The notes: generated by a model not told the origin, from the sequence alone. A DNA stretch of 64,000 bases from Pelodera strongyloides (GCA_036852015.1 JAANDG010000191.1:1-64000), one strand, 5' to 3'. Shown: positions 47,178 through 60,145, numbered from the stretch's first letter. Numbers and translations are program-made.

Positions 47178-47420
47178 GGTCGGGACTTTCTAGGGGTTTT
47201 CGCGGGGAATTTTTCCCTAGCATTTTCCCGCGGTGGATTTTCTAGGGGTTTTCGCGGGGAATTTTTCCCTAGCATTTTCCCGCGGTGGATTTTCTGGGGG
47301 TTTTCTCGGGGAATTTTTCCCTAGCATTTTCCCGCGGTGGATTTTCTGGGGACTTTCGCGGGAAATTTTTCCCTAGCTTTTTCCCGCGGTGGATTTTCTG
47401 GGGAATTTCTCGGGATTTTT
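47178..47420. repeat. subterminal tandem repeats of the CACTG element
   Basis: About four units of roughly 58 bases containing GAATTTTTCCCTAGCATTTT, then CCCGCGGTGGATTTTCT. The CCCTAG and GCGGGG words also occur in the terminal repeat. Arrays like this next to the termini are usual transposase-binding regions in CACTA elements. Confidence 0.8.
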
Positions 47421-48298
47421 TTCCCCTGCAGACCCCGAGGTGACACTTTCCACTTACCATTATGGTATGTTTGTTTCCTGTATGCACACGCAATAGCCGT
47501 AAATATTTAGAAATGAAAAATATTTTTTACTAAAGAAAAGTTCAACACGAAAATAAATTGACTTAACATGGGAAGGTAACAGGCGCATAACAAATCAAAC
47601 GAGCACACTATATTTGTCCGCTATACATGGGGGATTCACAGGAGAAAAGGTGGCACCGGAACTTTCGTGTAAGATGACAAGGACGATACTATTATTAGTT
47701 ATATATATTAGTTAATCATGCATGTATAGTGGAACATAGTGGATAGATATGGATGCCAAAATTAATAATAAACTTATGGAGAATAAGTTAGTTAGAATTA
47801 GGCAATGTAAGAAGAATAGTGTACTCCTGATGTTAACTATAAGTATATATGAATTGAGACTTGAGAAATCCGGAGACTGTAAATATAGAGTCACTGAATC
47901 AAAATTAGGGTTAATATGCCCCGCAGTTTGAGCACTGAGTGAACTACATGAGGAGTTAGACTACCCTAAGTAGTTGTGAAATAATGAGGCCATAAATAAG
48001 AGGAGGAAACAGGGAGAGGGGAATCGAGTGAAATAACAGAATAACCGAGTGACTGAACCTAGACGAATCGAGGGGAAATGTACGCAAATGGGGCACTGCT
48101 TAGGGCGCGGTCGAGATTCGAGATTGAAATTCTCCGGAAATTTCCGACAATAAACTGGAAAAAATGACCTGCCGACGTGCCGACTGCAGTCTACATTGAA
48201 TTTTCCAATAGGCGCTGATCTTCCTATACACAGCTGTTAACCACAAAAACGTTGAAACATACATATGCATCGAACGATGAACGATCCTCTCATCGAAG

Positions 48299-49403
48299 TC
48301 AGAGCGTACCAATTTTGGTCTCTCCTTGGACTTGGTGGTGGGTGGTGGCCTCTGCTCCGCACACTTTAGGCTCGCATCTCTAAAAAAAAGAAGATACAAA
48401 ATACATAGTAGATACGGAACCTCTGAATTATAAATGCTTAAGCCTATGAATGTATATAAAGTGGTATTTATATGAATGCTTTCTAACCTAAGTGTGTGAT
48501 GAATAAACAATATATAGTGAATAAACATTTTCAAACGCCGGGTGAACGTATATACAGATGTACAACGTAATTAGAGTTCGGAATGTTGGGCTTATTCGCC
48601 GAATTGGGTTGGATTTATCAACAACACGACCGTTAACGAAGGCTATTTTACATGTACAACGTCACGTCCGCCTAACTTTTTCCGGCTCCTTACTCCTTAC
48701 CGGAAATGCCCATCTTTAATGCGCTTTTAACGCCGGTAAAAAGGCAAAAAAAGCTGAAATAAATGACATAACAAGAAAAGAGAGAACTTACACCACATAC
48801 ATCATTTTTTTTGCTCACAACAGCAACGGGCAGGACGTGAGCAGCCCCACTGACGTTCCATGAAAGGGGCGAGCGCGGAGAAACATTGCCAACGACCCCT
48901 AAAACAAATGTAATAAAGCTTTGTGTTTTAAATACAAATAGTTGCGCGACTGGTAGCATGATGCAAAAAAAACCCACCGTCAACACTTCCAAAACGTTGC
49001 GAACGCACTACGACGAAAGTGAGGACCTAAATATGTTCGAGGTTCCACGACTATCACATACATAGCATATAATATTAACGCAAACAGTTTGCTCTTTTGC
49101 CTTCATAAGAAACAATACGGGATAGGGAAATAAATCTAGTATGAAATACAGAAAATGAATCATGAAGAATACCTTGTCTTTACAATTAGTCCAGAACTCA
49201 ATCGTTGGGTCGAAATCCCTTCGTTGATGATGGCACAACATACAATGATGCAAAGGACTGATGTGGTCCCTGAATGACCTCGGCGAGACCTGTAAGGATA
49301 CACGACTATTTTCTTCAGTTCATAGCGCGACGTTTAGAACATATTTAGTACAGGGAGGACTTACGTAATGCGTGGAACGTTGTGAGAAGTTGGAAGCACT
49401 CAT
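48299..49403 (-). CDS. five-exon open gene model inside the CACTG element
   Basis: Minus-strand exons 49365-49403, 49173-49289, 48978-49026, 48792-48898 and 48299-48379 join in phase through donors GTAAGT, GTATTC, GTGGGT and GTAAGT, from ATG to TGA, giving 130 aa. The product starts MSASNFSQRSTHY. It has HHCMLCHHQRRDF (a possible short metal-binding cluster) and FWTNCKDK, then a hydrophobic GAAHVLPVAVV stretch, and ends KIGTL. No similarity to a transposase is recognisable. It may be a captured host fragment, an accessory element gene or a fortunate reading. The internal position and lack of a copy elsewhere in the window tie it to the element. Confidence 0.4.
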
Positions 49404-50231
49404 GATGCCGCGATTTGGGCAAACAGAGGTAATCTGTGATTAGATTATAATAACCGCGGTAACAAGCTCGACGAACACTAATAGACGCCGGACAAAATAG
49501 CAAAAAAAAACAATGAATGAATCACAAACTCACATCTTAAGCACATGCGTCTCCGGCTCCGCAAGAATGGAACTGCTTCACCAATCGGCCCAGCCACTAG
49601 TATTCACCTCATATTGATTGAGGAGTTTTCTTTGATATTCGGTTATATCATAAAAACATGAAAAAAATTTAAGTTTAAGAACATTTTCTAAGATAATGGC
49701 GGAAAATGGAGAGTATAGTCGCAGACCAGGTACTCGCATGTATATAAGTTACATCAAACATTACTTACACCACAAAACACAATACGAAACATTAGAGCAA
49801 AGCAGAAGAAACTTCACAATTCAACGAAAAAACATACTAAAATTTTACTTTTTGAATTTAGTTTTTCCCGCGCTTTTGTACCTCGGGAGTTTCTAGGGAT
49901 TTTGTGTCTCTCAATTATGCGTTATCTCTCGCCTTTCTCAGGAGTTTCTGGGGGAAAAGTCACCTCGGGGTTTGCTGGGGAACGGCATTTTTCGCGGGGT
50001 TTTCTAGGGAAAATTTTCCAGTGGTAGGACGTCAATCAGATTTTAGTGTACAGTATTTTTAGTGTACCGTATTCTCAAAGGCGCGCGTTTTAGGTACCAA
50101 ATCTATACAAAATTGGCACTTTCAACAAGCCAATTAGTAGTTAATTATATTTTTGATAATTATTATCACTGTCCCTCATTTTTTCAGTCAAGAGCATTTT
50201 AAAACTGGAATGAGATTCACTATAGATTGAC

Positions 50232-50653
50232 GTATGATTTCTGATCTTATCAGAATCCTAACAAATCCATTTATCTCACAAAAAAAGGTTCTCTTGGCTA
50301 TTGACAAAGAATCTTTTTGTGCATACACCTTTGTCTACGTCCTGGACAGCACCAAATTCGGCTATTTGGATGACCGAATTGCAATTCAAATTTGATCTAG
50401 TCGGCCGAAAGCGGAAGAACACTCCTTGCTGATTGAATCATTCCGTTGACTGCGAAATCGAATCAAACAAGTGACAATTGACCTGCGGACTTTGGACGAA
50501 ATGCATTCGGAGGCTGGCAAGGATTTGGAACGGGTAACACTGGTGCTCCGCGGTTTGTGGCGAAAAATGGGCCCTCGTCGAATACATGGCGCAAGTGTGG
50601 CACACTTTTTGGAGCTGGTGCGGCAGTTACGTATGAAGTTTCACGAACACTGA
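50232..50653 (+). pseudogene. intron-less degenerate reading frame with two in-frame TGA
   Basis: One frame of about 140 codons reads with a protein-like composition: VLLAIDKESFCAYTFVYVLD, then FGYLDDRIAIQI, stop, SSRPKAEEHSLLIESFR, stop, LRNRIKQVTIDLRTLDEMHS, ending QLRMKFHEH. The only breaks are two TGA codons. It lies 190 bases beyond the outer end of the right arm. I do not recognise the family. A retrocopy or an old exon are both possible. Confidence 0.4.
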
Positions 50654-50804
50654 AATAGATAAATAGATTCCGGTGCCATAGATCGATACAATTTGTTTGT
50701 TCCTTCCGGTTCCGGACACACAAATATTATCAGACAGATGTTGGAAATCTGCATTACCGTGTATAGTGATAATTTGAGGGATTCTGAGCGAGTTTGTAAA
50801 CTCT

Positions 50805-50884
50805 GATCGTTTTTCATTTGCATATGATTCACGGGAACAAAGTTATCAACATATGTTTCAAAAACTGCGTGTTATACTGCTTTA
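50805..50884. mobile_element. MITE family B, right-end fragment
   Basis: Contains TTTGCATATG and the terminus CGTGTTATACTGCTTTAA. The left end is not found. Confidence 0.5.
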
Positions 50885-51074
50885 AAACAAACGGAAAGTG
50901 CATTAGCCACAGAGAACGAGTACAACTGCGGTAGAATCATAAACAAACATTTGTTCTTTTAAACAAACAAGTCTGACCTTTGAAGATATAAATTGTTTCC
51001 ATTATTTTGATTGTTTACGTGGAAAGCACACGATGGGACTTCACTGTTTCAATATCCTACACTCACTCGCATTT

Positions 51075-51256
51075 TTAAAGCGAAATACCGGCCGGTTTTT
51101 GAAACGCTTCGAGTAGACCAGCATTTTTATGCAGCTTATGCAAATGAATATAAATTAGAATAAAAAATCAAGCTAAATTCGAGTAACTTAGCATAACGAC
51201 GTAGGAATTCAGTTGTCCACGATGCGTTTCCAAAACCGCCCGGTATTTCGCTTTAA
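51075..51256. mobile_element. MITE family A, complete
   Basis: TTAAAGCGAAATACCGGCC to CGGTATTTCGCTTTAA, 182 bp, TTAA at both ends. Confidence 0.85.
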
Positions 51257-51687
51257 AATTTTCCATTCCTCATTGTGACAAATTGGTCGCCTCTTCTCTC
51301 TATGATTATCTTATATTTATATTTTAACTCTCCATTTTCTTTATATTAATAATAAAGAATCGAGGTCCGAATTATAAATAGGCGTTTTCCCCAGAGAATT
51401 TGCGTAAACCCACAAAATAGCACTTGTTTCCGACAAACAATACGGCCTTTTTTATGGCGGGAAAAAGCCGAAGCCTTAGCCACTTTTGTATATTACACTA
51501 CTATTCTTATTCTATATTGTTTGACCATCTAACAAGTTGTTGGAATTTATATATAAATCTTTACTATAAACAATCAAATTTTGCAAGTCCGCCTACTACT
51601 GAGGGCCTTGCGGAACATGTCATAAGCAAAAACGATGAAGCAGTGTATTGTGCCATCCGCTTTTAAAACAACCTACGTCACACCGGA

Positions 51688-51858
51688 TTAAAGCGAAATA
51701 CCGGCCGGTTTTTGAAACACCTCGAGTACACCAGCATTCTTATGCAGCTTTTGCAAATGAACATAAGGTAGAATAAAAAAATCTACCTAAATTCGAGTAA
51801 CTTGGCATAAATACGTAAGAATTCAGCTGTCCACGAGGCGTTTCAAACCTGCCGGTAT
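51688..51858. mobile_element. MITE family A, right end decayed
   Basis: Left end TTAAAGCGAAATACCGGCC. The right side stops at TGCCGGTAT without the TTCGCTTTAA terminus. Confidence 0.75.
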
Positions 51859-52321
51859 AGAAACATTTGAATATTAGCTACTCGTTTCTATTCTCAACAA
51901 GAGCTGACCGGACCCTACATTTCATTCACGGGACCTAGCAGAGTTCATAACCTTGCCCTTTTATGTAGTCGTTTCATCCAACAAAAATTATAGTTCGTAC
52001 AAAATCTAACCTTCTTTTTTATGATCTCTGCAAAATTTTCGTTCTCAACATTGTGACGGGCGTGGAAATTTCTTCTATATCCCACGTCCCATTCCCCCTT
52101 CTACTTTGATCATATATAAAAAAAAATCTGAAAATTTTCGCAAGGGTCTCCTTTCTGCTCTTCTGATTTTCTGAGGGCGTAAAAGAGGCCTTTAAACCTT
52201 TAGCGACGACGTTTCTTCTTGTCAACGGTGGATTTCCGGCTGTGAAATTCTAAGGATTTCGTTCTAAAATTCGGAATTAGGAAATGCCTTCGAGGGATTG
52301 TGTTACCTAGAAGGGGCTACC

Positions 52322-52324
52322 CTC

Positions 52325-52358
<34 letters not shown>

Positions 52359-52390
52359 GTCTCTCTCACTCTCTCTGACAGTCTCTCGCT
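52322..52390. repeat. (CT)n microsatellite
   Basis: Interrupted CT repeats, including GTCTCTCTCT variants. Confidence 0.9.
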
Positions 52391-53614
52391 GAAGTCAGAA
52401 TCCGAAAGCTGTGAAGAAGAGTACTCAAGATTGTAATCCCCATCGACGTCATTCAACTCTAAAGATTATCCGCGATTAGGCTTACATTACCTTATTCTAC
52501 ATATCCAGACGTTAAAGTTTCTAAACAGGATATGCAGATTATTTGTATCTACAGACCAAATACTAACCGAATGTTGGATTATGTGGCGTAACATCCGGTT
52601 TACTCAAGAAATCTGAGAAAACTTGCATATTGTTCTATGAAGAACTCGAAGCGTGTAATAGGAGTGCTTGTACTACAGAAGCAGATTTTAGAAGTGCCCA
52701 GCCTCTGATATTTCCTTCAGCGAGGCAGTTCACTAGTGAAACTTGGGTCGAACATTTGGCGCACACGGCAGCGTTTCGCGAAGGCTGGACGAAAACGATG
52801 CAGAATCTTGTAAAAAAAAACGTACTACGTCCGCCAACGTTTCGCTAGGTAGCTAGTGTCTCGCGAAAGTTTACTCGCGAAAACATAGGCAAACGCTAGC
52901 GCCCGGCAAGCCCCATTTTTTTTTGCCGCGCTCCATCCAAGTTTGATTGAAAGTCGAACATAAAGTCCAGTCTAGATTTCGCTAAATAATAATTATTATC
53001 CCACTCATATTTCTATGCAAAATCTTTTTCTTCAAGCAAACACTATTTCACAATAACAAGCCATGTTCTCTGACACTATTAATTATTTGCTATTCTCAGA
53101 AAAAAGAAAGAAAAACAATTATATTAAATTTCTTATTGACCCTCTAAACTCTCATATTTCTTACCATTTCCGATCCAATGCTTTGTCGTCCTACTTTATT
53201 ATGAGCAATGACTGCCTAGACATGCATAAAAAATGTTTTGAGTACTGTTCTCTATATAAAATCGTCCATATTTTATGTTTGTAGTCTCTCAGTCAATAAG
53301 TAAACTTTTTTTTCCAAAACAACTAAGTTATAGGCAAAATAACAAGTCGCCGGTTAATCCTATTGCGATAATTAATTGATGATGCATAATGAAACACAGT
53401 GTGTGCGCCAAAGCGGGAGACAGGGTGTGCGTCCGAAGCGCGCCGAAAGGGATGCAATTCCGATTGGCGAACTTGTGGCGCACATGTTTTGGAGAGAACA
53501 GCAGTGTTGAAGATTTTTCCTTATGCATTTTGAATCTTAGTATATATATAGCAAAAAAGATTGTTCGTGTGTTTGGTTGTGCCATGCGCGTTACGCAGGT
53601 AACATTGAAAAAAT

Positions 53615-53930
53615 GTTAAAGGGAGAGGCCCATGAGAATAAAGTTTTCCTCAATTTATTTGTAAAGAATGTCCGGAATTTCAGAATTATTACCGTGAAAA
53701 CCGCATTACTTGAAGCCTAGAACTCACAGAGTAATTCTCCGGCAAAGAGTTCGGCCAGGTACCGTAGTCAGAATCAATTTTCTCGCTTTTAGGGTATTCT
53801 TGTATTGCAAACGCCTCTTTATAGTTGTAGGAATGATCTTTATTCGTTTGACCATTCTTATGTAGAGAAAAAATGCACCTCATCCATAGCATATAGCAAA
53901 CCGCGAACCTTCCACGACTTGTTCAGTGGC
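53615..53930. mobile_element. TTAAAGGGAGAGGCCC element, rearranged copy
   Basis: Shares the left end and about 150 bases with the element at 62038-62565, including AAAGTTTTCCTCAATTTATT. It then shows segments of the right half in a different order, consistent with an internal deletion or rearrangement. Confidence 0.6.
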
Positions 53931-56900
53931 AGCTTGATTTCTCTTGTAGCAAATATCTATTACGCTTTGTTATTTTTTTGAATAACTGAAGTTCTTCTTC
54001 TTCTTTTTTACGTTTTGCTTATTATCTTATTACTTAAAATTCCCCATAGCAACCAGTGATTTAGAGGGTAAAAGTGATGAGATTTGGGCTATCTGAAGAG
54101 GAATAGACAGAGAAAGAGTGGGAGTGCAGATTGTATAAAGGATTGCGGAGTACACAGCCATTGAGTAAGATTTTCTTTATCTCCTCCATATTAACTCGTT
54201 CATCCTTTTATTGATTGCTTTGTAAGTAATATGGAAAATAAGATTTTGAAAGGCCTTTGATTGTTTTTTATTAGCCTGCTAATCGATAATTTATAGTTTG
54301 ACATTTCAAAGATTTGGTGGCTACGGTAGCTCCTCACGAAGTGCGATGCTATGGAACTTTAGCTGTATTTTTATTGATTGTATATATGTTACTCATCCTT
54401 CTACTACTCGTAACAGAGACCAGCTACAAAATCCGCTGTTATCTTTACATTAGTAGTACTTACTTCTATTAGATAACAACATCAACCTTTTCATTTTTTT
54501 TTTTTTCGCCCTTTATCTTTATTATGAGCGTGACTATAACATCTGATGTCTGGCTTGTTATTATAGCACTATTTGCTGTCGAATTATTCACACAATTCAT
54601 GAATTTTTATTTTCTTTCATGGAACTTCTTCGACTCTTATTCTTATTGTCGCTAGAGCCTGAAATTTTGATGGCGAAATTTTTTTGCCAGACTTTCGCCA
54701 AATTCCTGCCAGTTCACTGAATATCCAATATCCGTTCGCGAGAACCCGGCGAATTTAGGGCGAAGTCGACGCGCATCTTTTCTGTTCCTGTAAAAGCGGA
54801 AATAACTTGGAAACATACAAGTGACTAACTTATACTTAAAGAAAACTATGAATATACCATATGTAATATGGAGTATAGATTTTCGCTTTTTCGTCTCGCT
54901 TTTTCGGCTCCAGAGATCGCGCAGCACTGTGTGTTGTGTTTTCTTTCTATGATGTAGTGCTGTTTTTCGTTTTACTCAATTATTTCCCTATGGGCATTTT
55001 CTACTCAAAAGTCGAGTGATTTCTTGATTTTCTAGGAAAAACACTCAACTGACGCCGGGTTTTCAGAACGAAAACGAGAAAATCGGATTTCTCGCATTTG
55101 CATATATTTTGTGGAACTTTTGACTTTCGACGAGAAAAAGCTTTATTTAGAGCTTTTTTTATTCAGTAGGAATAGGTCTTCACAATCAGCACACAATTTT
55201 ATATGAATTTTAAGAACTATTTGTTTCATAATATAAAGCCCATTGTTAAAATGTATAATAATAATAATTCATTAAGGTTTTGTTTCGAACCCTCCTTTGT
55301 TTGTAGTTGCAGTACGCTCTCAGAAAACACAATCTGATTTATTTTAAATGGCTTCACTTACATACAATAATTATATGGAGAAATTGCTTGTCCTCTGTTT
55401 GTTGTCCATATTTTGCTCTATGTTTGAAACTGATTATTTATTAAAATTAATTGAGCTACGAGAAGGAACTTTCTTGGAAATATTTTAATTTTAATTGCTG
55501 AGACTGCCACAAAGCAATCCGACCTGAGCAATTAGAAATTAATGGAACTTCCTGGTTATACGAAATACATCGAATACTAGGCCAATTATGTTAGACGCAC
55601 TGTTTTTGTAGGATCACTTCTAATTGAAGAAAAAAATTCACAATGAAAATGATTCACAGTGAATTCTACACAGGCAGACGTTCTAATTGCTAGGATGATT
55701 TCGACGATTTTTTTGTTGTCTGTTCAAAGTATTTTCCTAAAGCTTGCAACAAACTTGTAAATATTTCATTAACTTATACGTGGAAAACGTTGTTGTTGCT
55801 AATGATTTGCCATTTTGTAAAATAACATCTTTCAAAGGCAAGGTTTTTGGTTGTTATTGCATGCGCTAATGAAACGTACGCATCGCATACGGCATACGGC
55901 TTTGAATATTGCGTCGCGAAAATATGGCGCGCATTTGGCACACACTTTAGTGCTGCTATAATGCAGACACTTTTCGCGCACCCTGAACCTGAACGGGTGT
56001 TCCTTCCCAACCATATTGTCAATCTTATTTCGAATTTGCTATGATTCCAGCGGTGCTTACATCGGCTATTGGGTTAGACACCCTTGTAATTCCCTGGACT
56101 ATTCTGTACCTCTACACAGGTTACTTGGCCGGCGTTGGTTTACGAGTACGACGGGACACCCTGAACGTTTATTCCAAAAGTTAAAATTCACCTTTGATCT
56201 TCACCTTTTCCCCTGAAGTTTTCCAATCAAAAATTCAGCTAGCCGCCGCCTTATTTCCGCAAGAAGACGTTATTTCGTACTCATTTTTAATGGTCGAAAA
56301 TATTTCACGTCATCTATTTTGAGTTTGACGACATGCGACTTATTTTTGAACCTCTTCGTTCAGTTATTTCAGTTTTTTTACGTTTTATCTTTGTGAAAAC
56401 TAATCTATTTCTCCATAAATTCTGAATGCTGCAAGTTCTAACTAAAAAAAGTGAGTTTGCACGTTACTTTCGGTTGTGCGTGGTTGTGAAGCTTATGTAG
56501 TATTATGTACAATTGCATTCCCATATATTAAATATGAAAATTTGGCACAGAATGGCACCCTATCTACATGTGAGTCACGCTTCGAACCACGTGTCATACC
56601 ACTGAAGGCAGCGGATCGATTCGAATAGTACGCCCTCTAATTTATTGTGACTAACAGACTAACTTCAATTTCGTATTATATTAAAATCCCATGACACCAA
56701 ATGTATTTTGATCCCATGTCGTGTAGTAAAAAGAAGAACAAATTGTATGCGAAAGAAAGGAATCAATTCTGAGATTGCTACCCAATAAAATGGAACGTTG
56801 GGCACATTTTACAAAGCATACATAAAACCAGGGCCAATTGGCCAATTGGCCAAATAGAGCAAGAACACTAAGCAATTGGCACATATGTCCCTATGTGACC

Positions 56901-57589
56901 TAGGTGCATGACATAACCCTTTAAAATATCACTATCTATGTCAAAAAGTCTTTGAAATGCATACTTCGCCTAATTTGTGGAAATTTGAAAATTCGGAAGT
57001 TGCCCCATTGAATCCTGCTACTCACCAAGTGATGCAATTGTTAAAGTTAAACGGCGCACAAAATTCAACACGACCTCATTCCGGTATTCATAACTTACAA
57101 TTAGCATTCACACTGTATTATAAGTAACTAATATTGCCTCTTTTACATTTGAAAGATCAGGAACTTGAATACCCATTTTTGAAAAAAGGTAGGGTAGGAT
57201 AGACGTTCCAATTTAATTTCTTTGACAATGCCTAACATAAAATGCAAATCGCTATAAAAATTAATCTGGTCACGTTGGGTCCTAACTACTAACTACTAAG
57301 ACTGGTTCAGTCGCCCACTTTCTCATTTGCATACACATTTCCCTATGGGAAAACGATGTTGCTATTTTCATTCTATCCATCTATATTTAGAATTTTTGGT
57401 GTCTTTTCTTTCGAATTTATCACGTAATTCTATAAACGTCATCGTTTACCCCATTTCTCGCGTGTGCCCTCTGATTTTTAGCGGCACAATGTTTTAACAC
57501 CACCACTTCAAAACATTCCCCACTGTCTGAGGGTGGTACTTTTGCATAATGGTACCTTGGGGAGCGGGTGAGCTTTGAGCAAGAAGAGG

Positions 57590-57800
57590 TTGAGAGAGAG
57601 GCAGAGAGGAGAGAGAGAGAGGGAGGGAGAGAGAGAGGGAGAGAGAGCGAGAGAGAGAGAGAGCGAGAGAGACGAAGGAAGGGATAGAGAAACGAAGAAA
57701 GATGAATAAAAACAGAAACGGAGGGAGAAAAATACAAAGAGAGAGGGAGAGAGAGACCGGGAGGAGAGACTTGGAGACAGATAGGTTTAGGGAAGTAGGG
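57590..57800. repeat. (GA)n-rich polypurine tract
   Basis: About 200 bases of nearly pure purine on the plus strand. Confidence 0.9.
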
Positions 57801-59259
57801 GAGTGAGATATAGGGAGAGGAAGAAATTGAATAGAACAAGCCCTATCATACACATCCTTTTTTCGAAAAATAATTTGTCAGCTCAAGAAGGTACATCCGT
57901 ACATCTCTCAAAAATCTCACGTGGGCATCTAACCCATCTAACCTAGTTTTCTGAGATTTTTTCTTGAAGCCCATCAACGTTCTTCTACACATAGGAAAAC
58001 CGAAAAAACACGGGTTTTGCCGGAAAACCGAAAAAAAACCGAAAAACCCGAACACCGATTCCGATGATCCGTGTTTTTTTCCGAACAAGTTTCGTGCTTA
58101 CTTGGAATCGACACCAAAAAAAAACACGGTTTTACTGAAAATTCGAGAAATAGTACTTGAGAAAAGCATAGATTGTGCTGGAAAAAAAAAACAGAGAATG
58201 AGCGGGTTTTTCGATGATCATGTTCCGTGTTTCTTTGGTGTTTTCTATTTCCTATCTAGGGACGAGCCTATCCTAGTACATTATACCTGCTTGAGGTTCG
58301 AAGTTGTTATTGGCAGGCTTTATCATCTGTCTATAAACAACAGTGGACAAGCTTCAAATGTTGGTCACCTCTTTCTAAGAGCCAGTCTAAGAGTCTGTCC
58401 AATCTAAGAGCTTTTAAGCACTAGATAAGTTGTCGTTGATGAAAAACTTTATGAGAAAAGAAATTATTTTCAGGGATTCTCCTCTTCTCAGACATGTTTA
58501 CGTAAACCTTACGTAAATTAGATTGAGAAGTGGTTAAAAGGGCATTTAGATAGAGTTAATCGCCGAGGGATAGAAATAGGAGGTGCAATAACACAGGAAA
58601 ACGAAATAATTGCGGAAATCACAGAAAAACCGTCGTTGGCCCGTCACCAAATGTTTTTTACCGAAAAAACAGTCTGGTGACTTGTTCGTGACCATTTGGA
58701 GACCAGTTGATGACGGTTTTCGATGAAAATTGGTCACCACATGGTCATGAAGTGGTCACCAAATGGGCTGGCCCATGAAAAAAACCAGTGAGCCGTCGCC
58801 AAATGGGTTCACCCATTTCCAATGTAAGCTATCTATTATCACGAGAATAAATAATATCATAAAGAAAAGCTTTGAGTTAATCTACGAGTATATAAATAAG
58901 AAAGTACCTATGTATTTCCACAAGAAAAAACACTAAAAAAGACAATATACCGTGTTTTGTTTGGCTTATCTTTTGACTAATTGTAAGTTTAGCTTGCCAT
59001 TTAACACAATACCATAGAATAATGAACTCTTCAAAAAAATAAAGGTTTTTTTCCCAACAATATGTCTAATTTCATAATTTTCGCGTATTTTTCGTACATA
59101 TTGTAGTTGATCGAAACGATAAAAAAAAAACAATGAATGAATATGCCCTTTCAAAGAAGAAAATTAATCCCGTCTATTATGAAATGCATTTTCGGTTTTT
59201 TGCTCCATACTTCCTTGTACCTGCACATTTGTTCAACCCCGACAAAACGGTCATTTAAT

Positions 59260-59396
59260 TTAATTAACTTAAATTAGAATAAAAAAAACTTAAATTAGAA
59301 TAAAAATCGAGCTACAATCGAGCAACTTTGCATAAATCCATAAGAATTGAGTTACCCAGGTTGCGTTTTAAAAACCGGCCGGTATTTCGCTTTACT
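59260..59396. mobile_element. MITE family A, left end lost
   Basis: An internal AACTTAAATTAGAATAAAAA segment is duplicated, then the usual right half runs to GGCCGGTATTTCGCTTTA. Confidence 0.65.
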
Positions 59397-60035
59397 AGAT
59401 GAATAACTCCATATTTGTGTTCGATTTTGAGCTTTTCCTAGAATTATAACTTTTCTTGAATTCACAAAACAGTACCAAAACTACACTGGCTGGACTTGCA
59501 CTAATTAGCACGTTTGCACGTTATTGGAAAGTTTCTAAGTTAGGCAATTACAAATCCCTTGTGTTTACTTTCTCTAATTCATTTTTTTCTCTCTATTCAA
59601 TTTTTGCTCTTTTATTTTGGAATGAACTTTTCGCACAATGTTCGATGTTCACTTCATAATCCCAAAAATGTTAGTGTTTATATAAATGCGCAGCAAAGGC
59701 TTCGTTTGCCGAACGCGTTGCAAGAATGCGCAAAATGTTTTGTATATTTTCGGGCAATGACATTCTTTGTTCAAAGATTATGAGTCCACAATCTCTAAGC
59801 ACGCAACACGTCGCGCAGTCGCCGCGCACAAAAGGGGCTGCAATTGCAGGGCAGCGAATCCATTTCCGCATCTAAGGGTGCAAATGGTGCGCCAGACTTG
59901 CGCGACCATGTATAGAATTCCTGTACACGCATCTGTGCAGTTTCTAAACACTGACTCATTGGCAGAATGTAGTTCGTGATGTCGCTATATTATGGCCCAC
60001 ACTCGAATTTGACATTATTTCACAGCTGATATTCT

Positions 60036-60145
60036 TTCTCTCTCGCCAGATATCTGTATCCGCCTCTCTCTACCTCTCTCTATACTATATACCCACTCCA
60101 TTTCTCTCTCTCCATCTATCTCTTTCTCTTTCTTTCTCTCTCTCA

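Larger units (their letters stand above)
47103..50023. mobile_element. EnSpm/CACTA-like DNA transposon, 2921 bp
   Basis: Both ends carry the same 36-base terminal inverted repeat, beginning CACTGGAAAATTTTCCC and continuing TAGAAAACCCCGCGAAAAA. GT flanks both sides (47101-47102 and 50024-50025). The left arm of the palindrome is the empty site, so the insertion and its 2-bp target duplication are read directly. CACTG ends with a 2-bp duplication fit the EnSpm/CACTA group (family knowledge). There is no long transposase frame, so the element looks non-autonomous. It carries subterminal repeats and a small spliced gene model. Confidence 0.85.
40368..50042 (-). repeat. right arm of the inverted duplication, interrupted by a transposon
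   Basis: Reverse complement of 31620-38379. It runs 40368-47102, is broken by the CACTG element 47103-50023 and its target duplicate, and resumes 50026-50042. It carries copies of every MITE of the left arm, which places those insertions before the duplication. Confidence 0.95.

Noticed and set aside
31620..50042. The palindrome as a large transposon with long inverted termini
   Set aside because: The arms contain ordinary host gene halves and their ends do not look like transposon termini; no target duplication is seen outside the arms.
57420..57853. Minus-strand frames of 119 and 139 codons rich in Ser, Leu and Pro
   Set aside because: They are low-complexity readings of the GA tract.
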